Assembly: GCF_010470675.1 (NCBI RefSeq)
Contig: NZ_VOIQ01000010.1
Coordinates: 1-64,000, forward strand
Direction of reading: 5' to 3'
Length of the DNA stretch: 64,000 bases
Source: Desulfovibrio sp. JC010
GTDB taxonomy: Bacteria > Desulfobacterota > Desulfovibrionia > Desulfovibrionales > Desulfovibrionaceae
A program made the translations under genes and the position numbers. The notes beneath the pieces were generated by a model, which saw only the letters and a list, made by a program, of their open reading frames with translations, searched no databases and was not told where the DNA came from. Position 1 is the first letter of the stretch. Each line of letters begins with the position of its first letter. Below, one piece after another: positions 17,701 through 26,462 of this stretch.

Positions 17701-17737
17701 ACAAAGCCCGGAGCGTTTTACGTTCCGGGCTTTGTTT
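17701..17737. terminator. Bidirectional terminator
   Basis: A 15-bp stem, ACAAAGCCCGGAGCG with CGTTCCGGGCTTTGT (one G-T pair), with a TTTTA loop and T tail. It serves the convergent chemoreceptor and aldo/keto reductase genes. Confidence 0.85.
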
Positions 17738-18583
17738 TTAATACTCCTCATAATAAGCAGGATGCTGATCCTTGCGCCTGCCGTCCGGTCTGTCCAGCGC
17801 GCTGATGACGGACATTTCATCGCTGCTCAGTTCAAAATCAAAAACACTGAGATTTTCCAGCTGCCGGGACGGAGAAGTAGCCTTGGGTATGGGCAGTGCT
17901 CCCAATTGGATGTGCCAGCGCAGGATTACCTGCGCCGCACTCCTGCCGTGCTTCTCGGCAATGGTATTGATAACAGGCTCCCGCATGGCTGAACTGTCCC
18001 TTCCGAGAGGGCTCCATGATTGGGTGATAATACCGTGCTGATCATGCCATTCACGCTGGCCCTGCTGAATGAAATACGGATACAGCTCAATCTGGTTCAC
18101 CGCCGGAACAACCCCGGTTTCATCAATCAGACGCTGCATGTGCTCGGGCAGGAAATTGCTGCAGCCGATAGAACGGACCAGCCCCCTTTTTCGGGCCTCG
18201 ATCAGGGCCTGCCATGCTTCCACATACAAATCCTGACTGGGGTTGGGCCAATGAATGAGATAGAAATCGTAATAATCCAGCCCGGCCCGGTATAAGGATT
18301 CCTCCACTGAATACAGGGCTTCATTGTAGCGGTGGCGCAGTCCGGGGACCTTGGAGGTCACCTGAATCTGCTCACGGGGAATCCCGCTGCGCCGGACAGC
18401 CTCGCCCACCGCACCTTCATTTTCATATTTGAAAGCTGAATCCAGCAACCGGTATCCGGCTTTGAGGGCCTTAACCATGGTTTCCACCCCGGAAGAACCG
18501 TTCAGCTTGTAAGTTCCGAATCCCAGTGAGGGGACGGTATGACCGTCATTCATCTGCAGATAAGGTATGGAAATATTATTCAT
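17738..18583 (-). CDS. Aldo/keto reductase
   Basis: A 281-residue NADPH-dependent AKR of the AKR5-like (2,5-diketo-gluconate reductase) group. The catalytic tetrad is visible as D and Y in LLDSAFKYENEGAVG, K in VTSKVPG, and H in YLIHWPNP. The family tracts SIGCSNF, VNQIELYP and IPKATSP are present. AGGAG lies six bases before the chosen ATG at 18583; 25 additional upstream codons would run well into the Atl-like gene and lack a site. It overlaps the end of the Atl-like gene by eight bases, so the pair is translationally coupled. Substrate unknown; detoxification of carbonyls is plausible. Confidence 0.9.
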   Translation of the reverse strand: MNNISIPYLQMNDGHTVPSLGFGTYKLNGSSGVETMVKALKAGYRLLDSAFKYENEGAVGEAVRRSGIPREQIQVTSKVPGLRHRYNEALYSVEESLYRAGLDYYDFYLIHWPNPSQDLYVEAWQALIEARKRGLVRSIGCSNFLPEHMQRLIDETGVVPAVNQIELYPYFIQQGQREWHDQHGIITQSWSPLGRDSSAMREPVINTIAEKHGRSAAQVILRWHIQLGALPIPKATSPSRQLENLSVFDFELSSDEMSVISALDRPDGRRKDQHPAYYEEY

Positions 18584-18899
18584 AAAACTCTCCTGTCCAG
18601 AGGTAGGTTTCAATATCAATGTGTCCGTCCAGTTCAAAAACAACGCCTTCGCGCTCAAGCAGTTCGCGCTGCCTTTCGTAGCCCTGCCCTTTTTTCAGAG
18701 ATATGCATCCCTCACGATTGACCACCCGCTGCCACGGCAAACCTTCTTTTTGCGAAGAGGTGTGGAGAATACGCACAACCTGCCGCGCCCCGCGGGAATT
18801 GCCGGCCATGGCGGCAACTTTGCCGTAAGAACATATTTTCCCCTCGGGAATAGCCTTGATTACTTCGATAACTTTTTCAGTAAAAACAGTCCTGCCCAC
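18576..18899 (-). CDS. Alkyltransferase-like (ATL) DNA repair protein
   Basis: A 107-residue MGMT-fold protein: FTEKVIEVIKAIPEGKICSYGKVAAMAGNSRGARQVVRIL is the DNA-binding helix-turn-helix with the arginine finger. The active-site PCHRV of O6-methylguanine methyltransferase is replaced by PWQRV, so the acceptor cysteine is gone. This defines Atl proteins, which mark bulky O6-alkylguanine lesions and hand them to nucleotide excision repair. It is the first gene of a two-gene operon with the aldo/keto reductase, overlapping by eight bases. Confidence 0.9.
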   Translation of the reverse strand: MGRTVFTEKVIEVIKAIPEGKICSYGKVAAMAGNSRGARQVVRILHTSSQKEGLPWQRVVNREGCISLKKGQGYERQRELLEREGVVFELDGHIDIETYLWTGEFYE

Positions 18900-19059
18900 T
18901 TTGAATACCTCTTAACTTATATGCACCAATTAGAAACAAAATGTATTTTCCACGCAAGTAATACCTGAGAGCAATATTTTACAAGACTGTCGAGTAACCA
19001 CCCGCTAACTTGTGTTCCACGGATGTTTATGCAAAACTTCCGGATACACGGTGACACAT

Positions 19060-19875
19060 ATGAATAAAGGGACAATCAGATACCTGCGGCCCGCTGCAAT
19101 AGAGGGCCTTGAAATACAGGAAGTCATCAATTCCAACCACTCCTTCCCCAACCACACCCACGGATTCCACTCTGTCGGCGTAATGGAGGCAGGCGGCTGC
19201 TATTGCCGTCAGCCCGGTTCGGGAAGCTCTTTTGTGCGTGGCGGGGAAATTGCCCTTTTCAACCCCGGCCTCGTTCATTCCGGAGTCATAACCGATTCCG
19301 ATACCCGCATCACCTACCGGGTCTTCAGCTTTGACAACCGGTTGTTTGAAAAGGCCCTGCGCGATCTGAACGAAAAAGACGGCCTGCCGGAATTCAACTC
19401 CGTGGTAACTGAAGATAAGCTGACCAGCTCCACCCTGACCGACCTGAACTACGCAGCATCCGGGGTCAAAAGCAGGCTGGCCATTGATACCGCCCTTGCC
19501 CGTGCCGCAGCAGCCCTTTTGACCCGCCACTGTGAAACACAGTCCAAAGTGCCCAAAACAGCAGAACCCGGAGCGGTAAAAAAAGCCCGCGAATATCTGC
19601 ATGAAAATCTTTCTGAAAAGGTAGCCCTGGAAGAACTGGCTCAGGCCACCGGACTTTCCCGCTACCACCTGCTGCGTGTATTCAGGAAAACTACAGGGCT
19701 TCCGCCCCACAGCTACCATCTGCAACTGCGCATTGAACACGCTAAGCGGCTGCTCCGATCCGGCTTGCCCTTTGCCGAAACAGCTCTGCAAAGCGGTTTT
19801 TCAGATCAGAGCCACTTCACCAATACCTTCCGCCGCTACACGGGCGCGACTCCCTCGCAGTATACGAATATTTAG
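19060..19875 (+). CDS. AraC-family regulator
   Basis: A 271-residue regulator with an N-terminal cupin-like effector domain (NHSFPNHTHGFHSVGVMEAGG, then FNPGLVHSG) and a C-terminal pair of helix-turn-helix units (LSEKVALEELAQATGLSRYHLLRVFRKTTGLPPHSYHLQLRIEHA and AETALQSGFSDQSHFTNTFRRYTGATPSQY). This architecture matches AraC proteins placed beside amino-acid or drug exporters. The ATG at 19060 begins the conserved domain; an upstream in-frame ATG at 19012 is possible but adds unconserved residues. The EamA exporter follows 67 bases later and is the probable target. Confidence 0.88.
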   Translation: MNKGTIRYLRPAAIEGLEIQEVINSNHSFPNHTHGFHSVGVMEAGGCYCRQPGSGSSFVRGGEIALFNPGLVHSGVITDSDTRITYRVFSFDNRLFEKALRDLNEKDGLPEFNSVVTEDKLTSSTLTDLNYAASGVKSRLAIDTALARAAAALLTRHCETQSKVPKTAEPGAVKKAREYLHENLSEKVALEELAQATGLSRYHLLRVFRKTTGLPPHSYHLQLRIEHAKRLLRSGLPFAETALQSGFSDQSHFTNTFRRYTGATPSQYTNI

Positions 19876-19942
19876 TCCCGCAGCAATATTTTCCAAGACC
19901 GCAATTCAATCAGCAGGTAGCTTTCTCATTAAGGAGAAATTT

Positions 19943-20884
19943 ATGAACGCTACCAATTCCAATAAAAACATACTTCCCGTGCTTGCCATACTCGCCGCCG
20001 TGCTGCTCTGGGGCAGTTCATTTGCGGCCATGAAACATCTGGTGGGAACATTGAACCCGTGGGCGGTCATGTGGATGCGCGTGGGCTTTGCCACCCTTAT
20101 CCTGACCCCTTTCATGGGCCGTCTGGCCGGGCCGGTAAAAAAGGGTAAAGACCGACTGGCTCTGGCATTCATGGCCCTGTTCATGCCCTGCCTGTATTTC
20201 CTTTTTGAATCATATGCCCTGACTTATACCACAGCCACGCAGGCCGGACTTATATCCGCCTCGTTGCCGCTGATGGTTTCAGTGGGCGCGGGATTCTTCT
20301 TCAAGGAAAAAACAACTCTTGCAGGATGGATCGGACTGGCCCTGTCCATGCTGGGGGTAGCAGCCCTGACCCTGAGCGGTAATCCTTCCGGCAATGCCAG
20401 CAACCCCGCTCTCGGCAACCTGCTGGAACTTATCGCCATGGGATGTGCCGCCGGATACATGCTGCTGGTCAAAAGGCTCTCCGCCAACTACGGAGCATGG
20501 ACCCTGACCACAGTACAAAATGCGGCCGGCTGCATCTTCTTCCTGCCCGGACTGTACCTGCTTTTCAGAGACGGACTGGGGGCAGCCCCGGTTCAGATTC
20601 TCATCATGGCCGGATACCTTGGAATATTTGTCACCCTCGGGGCCTTTCTGCTCTACAATATAGGCATGTGCAAACTCCCGGCGGGCAAAGCCTCGGCCTT
20701 CATCAATCTTGTTCCGGCCATTGCCGCATTTTTCGGCTGGTTCCTGCTTGGCGAAACCCTGAACTCCGTCCAGCTGCTGGCCTCGGCTGTAATCTTTGCA
20801 GGAGTGGCACTGGCCCAATACGGCGGCAAGATTGAATGGAATAGAATTCCGTTTCTTAAACTGGCACCAAACCAGAATAATTGA
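19943..20884 (+). CDS. EamA/DMT-superfamily exporter
   Basis: A 313-residue inner-membrane transporter with about ten hydrophobic helices in two EamA repeats. The first opens with LPVLAILAAVLLWGSSFAAMKHLVG, and the second covers LLELIAMGCAAGYMLLVKRLS through NLVPAIAAFFGWFLLGETLN, the conserved repeat-end motif. DMT proteins export amino acids, metabolites or drugs; the substrate cannot be predicted. AAGGAG lies six bases before the ATG, which identifies this start rather than an upstream in-frame ATG inside the AraC gene. It is paired with the AraC regulator upstream and followed by a strong terminator. Confidence 0.88.
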   Translation: MNATNSNKNILPVLAILAAVLLWGSSFAAMKHLVGTLNPWAVMWMRVGFATLILTPFMGRLAGPVKKGKDRLALAFMALFMPCLYFLFESYALTYTTATQAGLISASLPLMVSVGAGFFFKEKTTLAGWIGLALSMLGVAALTLSGNPSGNASNPALGNLLELIAMGCAAGYMLLVKRLSANYGAWTLTTVQNAAGCIFFLPGLYLLFRDGLGAAPVQILIMAGYLGIFVTLGAFLLYNIGMCKLPAGKASAFINLVPAIAAFFGWFLLGETLNSVQLLASAVIFAGVALAQYGGKIEWNRIPFLKLAPNQNN

Positions 20885-20910
20885 ACGCTTACTTACGTAA
20901 AATTCAAGCA

Positions 20911-20948
20911 AAAATCCCGGTAAGAAAAATCTTACCGGGATTTTTTTT
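20911..20948 (+). terminator. Rho-independent terminator of the AraC/EamA unit
   Basis: AATCCCGGTAAG (20913-20924) pairs with CTTACCGGGATT (20931-20942), followed by eight T. Confidence 0.9.
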
Positions 20949-21079
20949 GCAAAAAATACACACCCACAAACTTGCCCGAAGAACCTTTAATAAATTACAC
21001 TTTTATAGTAAGTTCATTTAAATATTGCAGAATCAAAATATTATTTTTGAAACAAGCTTTTCATTAATCCGGGGTACCC

Positions 21080-22069
21080 ATGAAAAAATTACTTGCCGTC
21101 ATTCTATTCCTCTCTTTCACTATAGGCACCGCCTGTGCAGAACAACCAGTTGTCGGCTTTGTCACCGGTGCTTCCGGACTTGGAGATCTTTCTTATAATG
21201 ACATGTCCTATGGCGGAATCCGCAAGGCACAGCAGGAATTCAATTTCAAACTGATTGTCATGGAACCGGAAAAAGACGGCGAGTCCACAATTGAAGATTT
21301 CACCAAACTGATCAATCAGTCCGACATCCTCATCTTGATCGGAGCCCAGCATGCTAAACTGGTAAAAACAACTGCCCCAAAATTCCCGGACAAAAAATTT
21401 ATCATCAGTGAAGTTCCGGTTGATGGCCTGAACAATGTCTCCTCCGTTTCCTTTAAACAGGGTGAAGGGTCATTTCTGGCCGGAGCTTTGGCCGCCATGT
21501 GCAGCAAGACTGGAATAATCGGCTACATAGGAGGAACCCCGGTTCCGCAGGTTCGCGAGTTTGAACAGGGATATGTTGCCGGAGCCAAATATGCTGTGCC
21601 GGGTATTGAAGTAAAAACTGCTTATGTCAGCCCCTTGGGAGACTTTTCCGGATTCAATGCCCCGGCCAAAGGTTACAATATGGCCATGGGCCAGTACAAT
21701 GACGGGGCTGACGTGATCTTCACCGTGGCCGGGCTGACCGGAAACGGAGTAATCGAAGCCGCAAGACGAAGCGGTAAGTACGCAATCGGTGTTGATTCCG
21801 ATCAGGATTCACTGGCCAAAGGATTTGTGCTGACCAGCATGATAAAAAAAATGGATATCACCGCCTACAATGAATTAAAGGCAATCATGCAGGGCAAATT
21901 CACTCCCGGCCCCACCAGCTACGGGATCAAAGAAGGCGGTGTATCCTTAAGTGAAATGAAATATACCCGCGATAAAATTCCTGCAGGAGTTCTGGAGAAA
22001 GTTGAAGATATCAGAAAAAAAATAATTAACGGCGAAATAAAATTTGAATTCAGGGAAGATGCTCAATAG
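21080..22069 (+). CDS. BMP/PnrA-like periplasmic binding protein
   Basis: A 329-residue exported binding protein: signal peptide (MKKLLAVILFLSFTIGTACA, cleaved before EQ), then VVGFVTGASGLGDLSYNDMSYGGI, a diagnostic BMP-family opening. It continues with KQGEGSFLAGALAAM, GYIGGTPVPQVREFEQGYVAGAKY, DVIFTVAGLTGNGVIEAA and IGVDSDQDSLAKG. Characterised BMP proteins bind purine nucleosides. No lipobox is clear, so it is probably soluble in the periplasm. No ABC permease or ATPase follows. Instead, a membrane hybrid kinase starts 51 bases later, so this protein probably delivers a ligand signal to that kinase. Nucleoside binding is inferred from family. Confidence 0.88.
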   Translation: MKKLLAVILFLSFTIGTACAEQPVVGFVTGASGLGDLSYNDMSYGGIRKAQQEFNFKLIVMEPEKDGESTIEDFTKLINQSDILILIGAQHAKLVKTTAPKFPDKKFIISEVPVDGLNNVSSVSFKQGEGSFLAGALAAMCSKTGIIGYIGGTPVPQVREFEQGYVAGAKYAVPGIEVKTAYVSPLGDFSGFNAPAKGYNMAMGQYNDGADVIFTVAGLTGNGVIEAARRSGKYAIGVDSDQDSLAKGFVLTSMIKKMDITAYNELKAIMQGKFTPGPTSYGIKEGGVSLSEMKYTRDKIPAGVLEKVEDIRKKIINGEIKFEFREDAQ

Positions 22070-22120
22070 CAAACAACAAAACACGGCAGAACACTCAATG
22101 AGAATGGTTTACGCACTGTA

Positions 22121-24442
22121 ATGAAAGATAGCTTACGGTTTAAAATATCCATAGGCACCGGGCTGATCCTGTTGCTCTTCTTTTTCTTACTGGGGTACTA
22201 CATTGTGGATTCCCAGAAAAGGATGCTTGAGGACAGCCTCTATGAGCACGGCAACCGCATTGCCTCGCTGGCTGCCCGCTCCTGCGCTGAATACCTGCCG
22301 CGATTCAGCTTCTTCCTTATTGAAGACCTTGCCCTTTCCATTGAGCAGTCCCAGCAGGTCGCTTTCTGCGAAATATATAACCGTGAAGGCACGCCCATCC
22401 TGCAATCGGGCAATATTGTATCCAAATCCCACACTCCGAAAAACAAGCCCTCCTACGGAGATGACGTGCTCATCGTCTCCACGCCCATCATCAGCGGCAA
22501 TGAACATATCGGCCGCGTTGAAATCGGCATGAGGCTGGATAAAGTCCGTAAGGAAATTCAGGAAAACACGTACAGTCTGATACTCCTTTTCAGTGCCTGC
22601 ATGCTCTGCACCATCATCGCCCTTGATGCTTTTTTTCAGCGCATTCTCATCTCTCCGCTGCGCATACTGGCCAACAACACCAGAAAAATCGCCCGCCGTA
22701 AATTCGTTACTGTTGACGTGGGCTCGCGCATGGATGAAATCGGAATTCTGGCCTTGAATTTCAACCATATGAGCCGCAATCTGGAAAGCCTGTACAAAAA
22801 TCTTGAAGTAAACGTACAGGAACGGACCCACGAACTGGAAACCGCCAACCGGAAACTGGTCAAGGCTATTGCCAAATCAGAAGCCATGGCCGTGGAAGCC
22901 GCCAAGGGAACTCTGGCAAAATCCCAGTTTCTGGCCGCCATGAGCCATGAAATCAGGACGCCCATGAACGCTATTCTGGGCATGGCCGAAATCCTCGGGG
23001 ACTCCAATCTTGATGACGAGCAGAAAAGGTTTGTGGAAATCCTTCAGGAATCCGGAGAATCACTGCTGCACCTGATCAATGAAATCCTCGACTTGAGCAA
23101 GATTGAAGCAGGGGAGATCCCCTTTGAGAAAAAAGATCTCAATCTGGACCGGCTCATCGGCAAGGCGTTCAAAGTCACAGCCCATGCCGGGCATGGAAAA
23201 GGACTGGAACTGGCCTACAACATAAACCGGGATGTACCTGAACACCTGCTGGGCGACCCCACAAGATTGCAGCAGATTTTCGTAAACCTCATCGGTAACG
23301 CCATCAAATTCACCGAGCGGGGTTTTGTTGTTGTGGAAACAGCACTCACACAAACGAGCAACGGAGAGAGCGGCAACAGCCTGAATATCCATTTCGCGGT
23401 CAAGGACAGCGGTATCGGTATTGATAAAGATAAACTTGATTCGATTTTCGACCGCTTCACTCAGGCCGACTCTTCCACCACCCGTAAATACGGCGGCACC
23501 GGTCTGGGCCTTTCCATCTGCAAATCACTCTGTGAAGCCATGGGCGGGAAAATATGGATCGAAAGCCGCAAAGGATTCGGCACCACCGTCCATCTGGAAC
23601 TGCCCCTTGAGAAAGACCCGCGCAGCTCTGTGGAAAGCTCTCCCCTGCGCGGCAAATCCGTTCTTATTGTCAATGATCAGGATTATTCCCGGCAGGCACT
23701 GGCAATCCGCATGAGCACAAGAACCAAGCGGATCAGTAAAGCCCAGAACATGGAAGAAGGGCGCAGCTTCATTGAAAACAGCATCAAATCCAACTCGCCC
23801 TATGACCTGATCATTGTCCGGGGAGGAATCCATGGCTGGAAACGTCAGAAGACCCTCAATGAACTGCGTTCCATGGATATTGATGAAGAAAAGATCGTCC
23901 TCATCACCACTGTGGGACAGGATTACATTGAGAAGTTCAACGGCAGTGTCCTGCTGGCTCCCATTGACATGCACTCCCTTGAAAACGCATCCCAAAAAGC
24001 ACTTAGCAAAAAACCGGAACTGCATCCGGCCCCGTCCCAGCCCAGCGGACGAATCCGCCCCCTTGATATTCTTCTGGTGGAAGACAATAAGGCCAACTGC
24101 ATGCTGATCCAGCTTTTTTTCAAAGATCTGCCCCACAACCTGAAAATAGCCCACAACGGAGAAGAAGGCTTGGAGCAGGCCCGCAGCAATCACTTCGACC
24201 TTGTCTTCATGGATATTGAAATGCCGGTCATGGACGGCTATGAATGCACTCGCAAAATTAGATCATGGGAAGCCCAGACTGAAATAAAACCGAGCATTAT
24301 CGTAGCCCTGACCGCCCACGCCCTGACTGAAGCCAAAGAAAAAATCCTTGAAGCAGGTTGCGATTCATTCCTGACCAAACCTATCTCAAAAGACAAGATT
24401 ATCAGCACCATCAACGAACTCTGCAATCCGTATTTTAGTTAA
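22121..24442 (+). CDS. Membrane hybrid histidine kinase paired with BMP protein
   Basis: A 773-residue kinase with TM1 at ~12-30, a periplasmic domain at ~31-150, TM2 at ~150-172 and HAMP at ~172-230. A coiled coil follows, then HisKA with MSHEIRTPMNAILGMAE and HATPase with GNAIKFTERG and GGTGLGLSICKSL. Two receiver domains end the protein. The first (~510-640) lacks the phosphoacceptor aspartate (IIVRGGIHG at that place) and is degenerate. The second (~655-770) is canonical, with LLVEDN and VFMDIEMPVMDG. It lacks a good ribosome-binding site, so coupling with the BMP gene is likely. Sensing probably occurs through contact with the BMP protein. Confidence 0.88.
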   Translation: MKDSLRFKISIGTGLILLLFFFLLGYYIVDSQKRMLEDSLYEHGNRIASLAARSCAEYLPRFSFFLIEDLALSIEQSQQVAFCEIYNREGTPILQSGNIVSKSHTPKNKPSYGDDVLIVSTPIISGNEHIGRVEIGMRLDKVRKEIQENTYSLILLFSACMLCTIIALDAFFQRILISPLRILANNTRKIARRKFVTVDVGSRMDEIGILALNFNHMSRNLESLYKNLEVNVQERTHELETANRKLVKAIAKSEAMAVEAAKGTLAKSQFLAAMSHEIRTPMNAILGMAEILGDSNLDDEQKRFVEILQESGESLLHLINEILDLSKIEAGEIPFEKKDLNLDRLIGKAFKVTAHAGHGKGLELAYNINRDVPEHLLGDPTRLQQIFVNLIGNAIKFTERGFVVVETALTQTSNGESGNSLNIHFAVKDSGIGIDKDKLDSIFDRFTQADSSTTRKYGGTGLGLSICKSLCEAMGGKIWIESRKGFGTTVHLELPLEKDPRSSVESSPLRGKSVLIVNDQDYSRQALAIRMSTRTKRISKAQNMEEGRSFIENSIKSNSPYDLIIVRGGIHGWKRQKTLNELRSMDIDEEKIVLITTVGQDYIEKFNGSVLLAPIDMHSLENASQKALSKKPELHPAPSQPSGRIRPLDILLVEDNKANCMLIQLFFKDLPHNLKIAHNGEEGLEQARSNHFDLVFMDIEMPVMDGYECTRKIRSWEAQTEIKPSIIVALTAHALTEAKEKILEAGCDSFLTKPISKDKIISTINELCNPYFS

Positions 24443-24451
24443 ATAGTAAAA

Positions 24452-24483
24452 CCCCGGAACCGAGCGCAAACTCAATTCCGGGG
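24452..24483 (+). terminator. Hairpin after the BMP/kinase operon
   Basis: CCCCGGAA (24452-24459) pairs with TTCCGGGG (24476-24483). The T-run is weak, so it may act with the next hairpin. Confidence 0.5.
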
Positions 24484-24496
24484 CCTAAAAAACAGA

Positions 24497-24522
24497 AAGG
24501 CCGCGTCCTCGGACGCGGCTTT
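24497..24522 (-). terminator. Terminator serving the OB-fold gene
   Basis: A GCCGCGTCC/GGACGCGGC stem with a 2-base loop. Read on the minus strand, it is followed by a T-rich tail (CTTTCTGTTTTTT). Confidence 0.7.
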
Positions 24523-24527
24523 GAAAA

Positions 24528-24545
24528 CTGCTGACAATTCAGATT
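24528..24545 (+). repeat. 18-base exact repeat, copy 1
   Basis: CTGCTGACAATTCAGATT recurs exactly at 61887-61904. Both copies lie just past the 3' end of a gene. Confidence 0.5.
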
Positions 24546-24603
24546 CAAGAGAGTCGGATTAGCGACCTTTCTGGTTAGGAATAATTATTCCTGTGAGGTC
24601 CGT

Positions 24604-24945
24604 TTAGTTGATAACGGATATTTTCTGGGCTTCGATTCCGGCGAAGACGAGGTCCTGCTCGACCCTGCCTTCAATCTCTACCTCAGCGTTAGCGTCAACG
24701 GGGAGGGATCCCGCTTTCGGGCTGAGGTCGATGATGATCTCACCGGTCTTGTCCTGAAATACGTATTTATTGTCGTTGATCTTTCTTACGATGTGACCCT
24801 TTACAACTGCTTTGGTGTCAGCACCGGATACACGCGCTTCAGCAACGGTGGTTACGTCCTTGGATTTGAAATCCAGAGTTTCGGAAGTTGCTGCAGCAGC
24901 CACGATCACCAGAAGTAAAAGAAAAAGTACGCTCATTTTTTTCAT
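24604..24945 (-). CDS. YgiW/YdeI-type bacterial OB-fold protein
   Basis: A 113-residue exported protein: signal peptide (MKKMSVLFLLLLVIVAAAATS), then the BOF domain, with TVAEARVSGADTKAVVKGHIVRKINDNKYVFQDKTGEIIIDLSP, then NAEVEIEGRVEQ. The V.G.I...I....Y.F.D.TG.I.V.I pattern is diagnostic of the YgiW/YdeI stress-tolerance family. These are periplasmic, bind small cationic ligands or peptides, and help resist oxidants, cations or antimicrobial peptides. It is a single-gene unit. The ribosome-binding site is weak. Confidence 0.85.
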   Translation of the reverse strand: MKKMSVLFLLLLVIVAAAATSETLDFKSKDVTTVAEARVSGADTKAVVKGHIVRKINDNKYVFQDKTGEIIIDLSPKAGSLPVDANAEVEIEGRVEQDLVFAGIEAQKISVIN

Positions 24946-25537
24946 CTCTTATTACCCGTCCCACCCGCAGGTGGAAGTTAAAGATTTGAAACCTTATTTA
25001 TGAAAATTATTTTTTAACCTTTATGAAAACGTCCGAACTTTTGTGCGGCCATTTTTTCTAAGAGGACCTGTTCTTGATCCGTTGATCAAGTAATAGACCC
25101 CTCTGTTTGATTATGCAATCAAAAAAATAAGCCGTTTGTGAAATTTTGTACAAAACACCCCTTAACCCCTCATATTGCTTATAGATATTTTTTTCACAAC
25201 CATTTTTTTGACATATGGATAACAATTCACCTTTCGTGCTACCTAGAATTAGCATTCAAACGGCACTGAATCCGGGTTCAACAGCCCTGTTTTTCATACC
25301 TCAAACAGAAAGAATTCCGACAATTTTACCGCCCAAGCCGCAAGCCCTGTTATTACGGCCATTTCCAAGCAAGCAAGACTATACAACCTCAATTCAGACC
25401 TAGAATCAGTGTTACAACTCAGAAACATGCAATTAAGTGCTTCCCTTCACCAATCCATTACGACAAAACATTCCTGATTAAACTTATCAGAAAAATTGAT
25501 AGTTGCATTTTCGGACCAAAAAAAGGATTAAGTAGCC
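24946..25537. other. 592-base region without a supported gene
   Basis: AT-rich. It holds the upstream region of the OB-fold gene, with a short palindrome CCACC-cgca-GGTGG near 24962, and the leader of the pseudouridine synthase. Short open frames on either strand lack ribosome-binding sites and protein-like character. I recognise no RNA motif. Confidence 0.5.
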
Positions 25538-26182
25538 ATGAGCGACGAAAAATTACTCGATATAGTCTATGCGGACCGCAAAATCGTGGTGGTCAACAAA
25601 CCGAGCGGACTTCTTTCCGTGCCCGGACGTGGACCGGAGAATCAGGATTGCGTGGTCACAAGGGTGCAGAAGATGTTCCCGGAATGCCGCAAGTTTCCCA
25701 CTGTACATCGGTTGGATATGGATACCTCCGGCCTGCTGGTGCTGGGGCTGACTGCACGGGCTGTGCGCGAACTGGTGGAACAGTTTCAGAAAAGGCAGGT
25801 AAAAAAACGTTACATCGCCCTGCTGGACGGTATCGTCAAGGAAGACAGCGGAGTCATTGAGATGGCTTTCCGCCTTGATCCCTACAACCGTCCATATCAG
25901 GTCTACGATCCCATCCACGGCAAGCTGGGTATCACCCACTGGCGCAAGCTGGGTATTGAGAATGGCAAGACCCGCGTGGAATTCACCCCTCATACCGGGC
26001 GCACCCATCAATTAAGAGTACATTCAGCACATCCGCAGGGGCTGGGCTGCCCCATCGTGGGAGACAGGCTTTACGGTTCCGGCACAGCCCCCGGACAGCT
26101 CAAGCTGCATGCCGGGTATTTATGTTTCGAGCATCCCAAGACAAAAGAGAAAATGGAATTTGAAATCGAGCCTTTGTTTTAG
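25538..26182 (+). CDS. RluA-family pseudouridine synthase
   Basis: A 214-residue enzyme isomerising uridine to pseudouridine in RNA. The catalytic aspartate is in HRLDMDTSGLLVLG. Other family motifs are VVNKPSGLLSVPG at the start, KRYIALLDG, TGRTHQLRVHSAHPQGLGCPIVGDRLYG near the end and LKLHAGYL. There is no N-terminal S4 domain. At this length it resembles E. coli RluA (23S U746 / tRNA U32), but the exact target cannot be decided. AAAGGA lies ten bases before the ATG. Confidence 0.9.
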   Translation: MSDEKLLDIVYADRKIVVVNKPSGLLSVPGRGPENQDCVVTRVQKMFPECRKFPTVHRLDMDTSGLLVLGLTARAVRELVEQFQKRQVKKRYIALLDGIVKEDSGVIEMAFRLDPYNRPYQVYDPIHGKLGITHWRKLGIENGKTRVEFTPHTGRTHQLRVHSAHPQGLGCPIVGDRLYGSGTAPGQLKLHAGYLCFEHPKTKEKMEFEIEPLF

Positions 26183-26287
26183 ATAAGAATGCCTCCCCAG
26201 GCCCCATCCCTTTCAAAACCTTTTAGTTTGCTTCGCATCTAACTTCATAAGCCATTCTTCGTAAACACAAACGGCGAAGCCCTAATA

Positions 26288-26357
26288 AAAAGTTTTGAAG
26301 AGTCCAGAGAAACTTTTCCCAAAAGTTTCTTTGGCCCTCGGAGAGCCGCCGGAGGCA
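26288..26357. repeat. Dispersed intergenic repeat, copy A
   Basis: The order is an AAAAGTTTT tract, a hairpin AGAAACTTTT-ccc-AAAAGTTTCT (26308-26330), then GCCGCCGGAGGC (26345-26356). The same layout, in reverse, is at 33429-33490 with a different hairpin between the same flanks. Confidence 0.5.
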
Positions 26358-26366
26358 CCATGAATA

Positions 26367-26398
26367 AAAGCCCTGCTGAACCAAATCAGCAGGGCTTT
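26367..26398. terminator. Bidirectional terminator, 3' end of the glutamate synthase operon
   Basis: A perfect 13-bp stem, AAAGCCCTGCTGA with TCAGCAGGGCTTT, with A/T runs on both sides. On the minus strand it follows the glutamate synthase genes. Confidence 0.85.
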
Positions 26399-26462
26399 CA
26401 TCTTTAGAATCCATACAGGTTCACCGGACCGCCCGGCTCACCTATTCTTTAAGACTGTATAG

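Noticed and set aside
25058-25403. Small open frames in the gap before the pseudouridine synthase
   Set aside because: No ribosome-binding sites, AT-driven composition and no familiar motifs.
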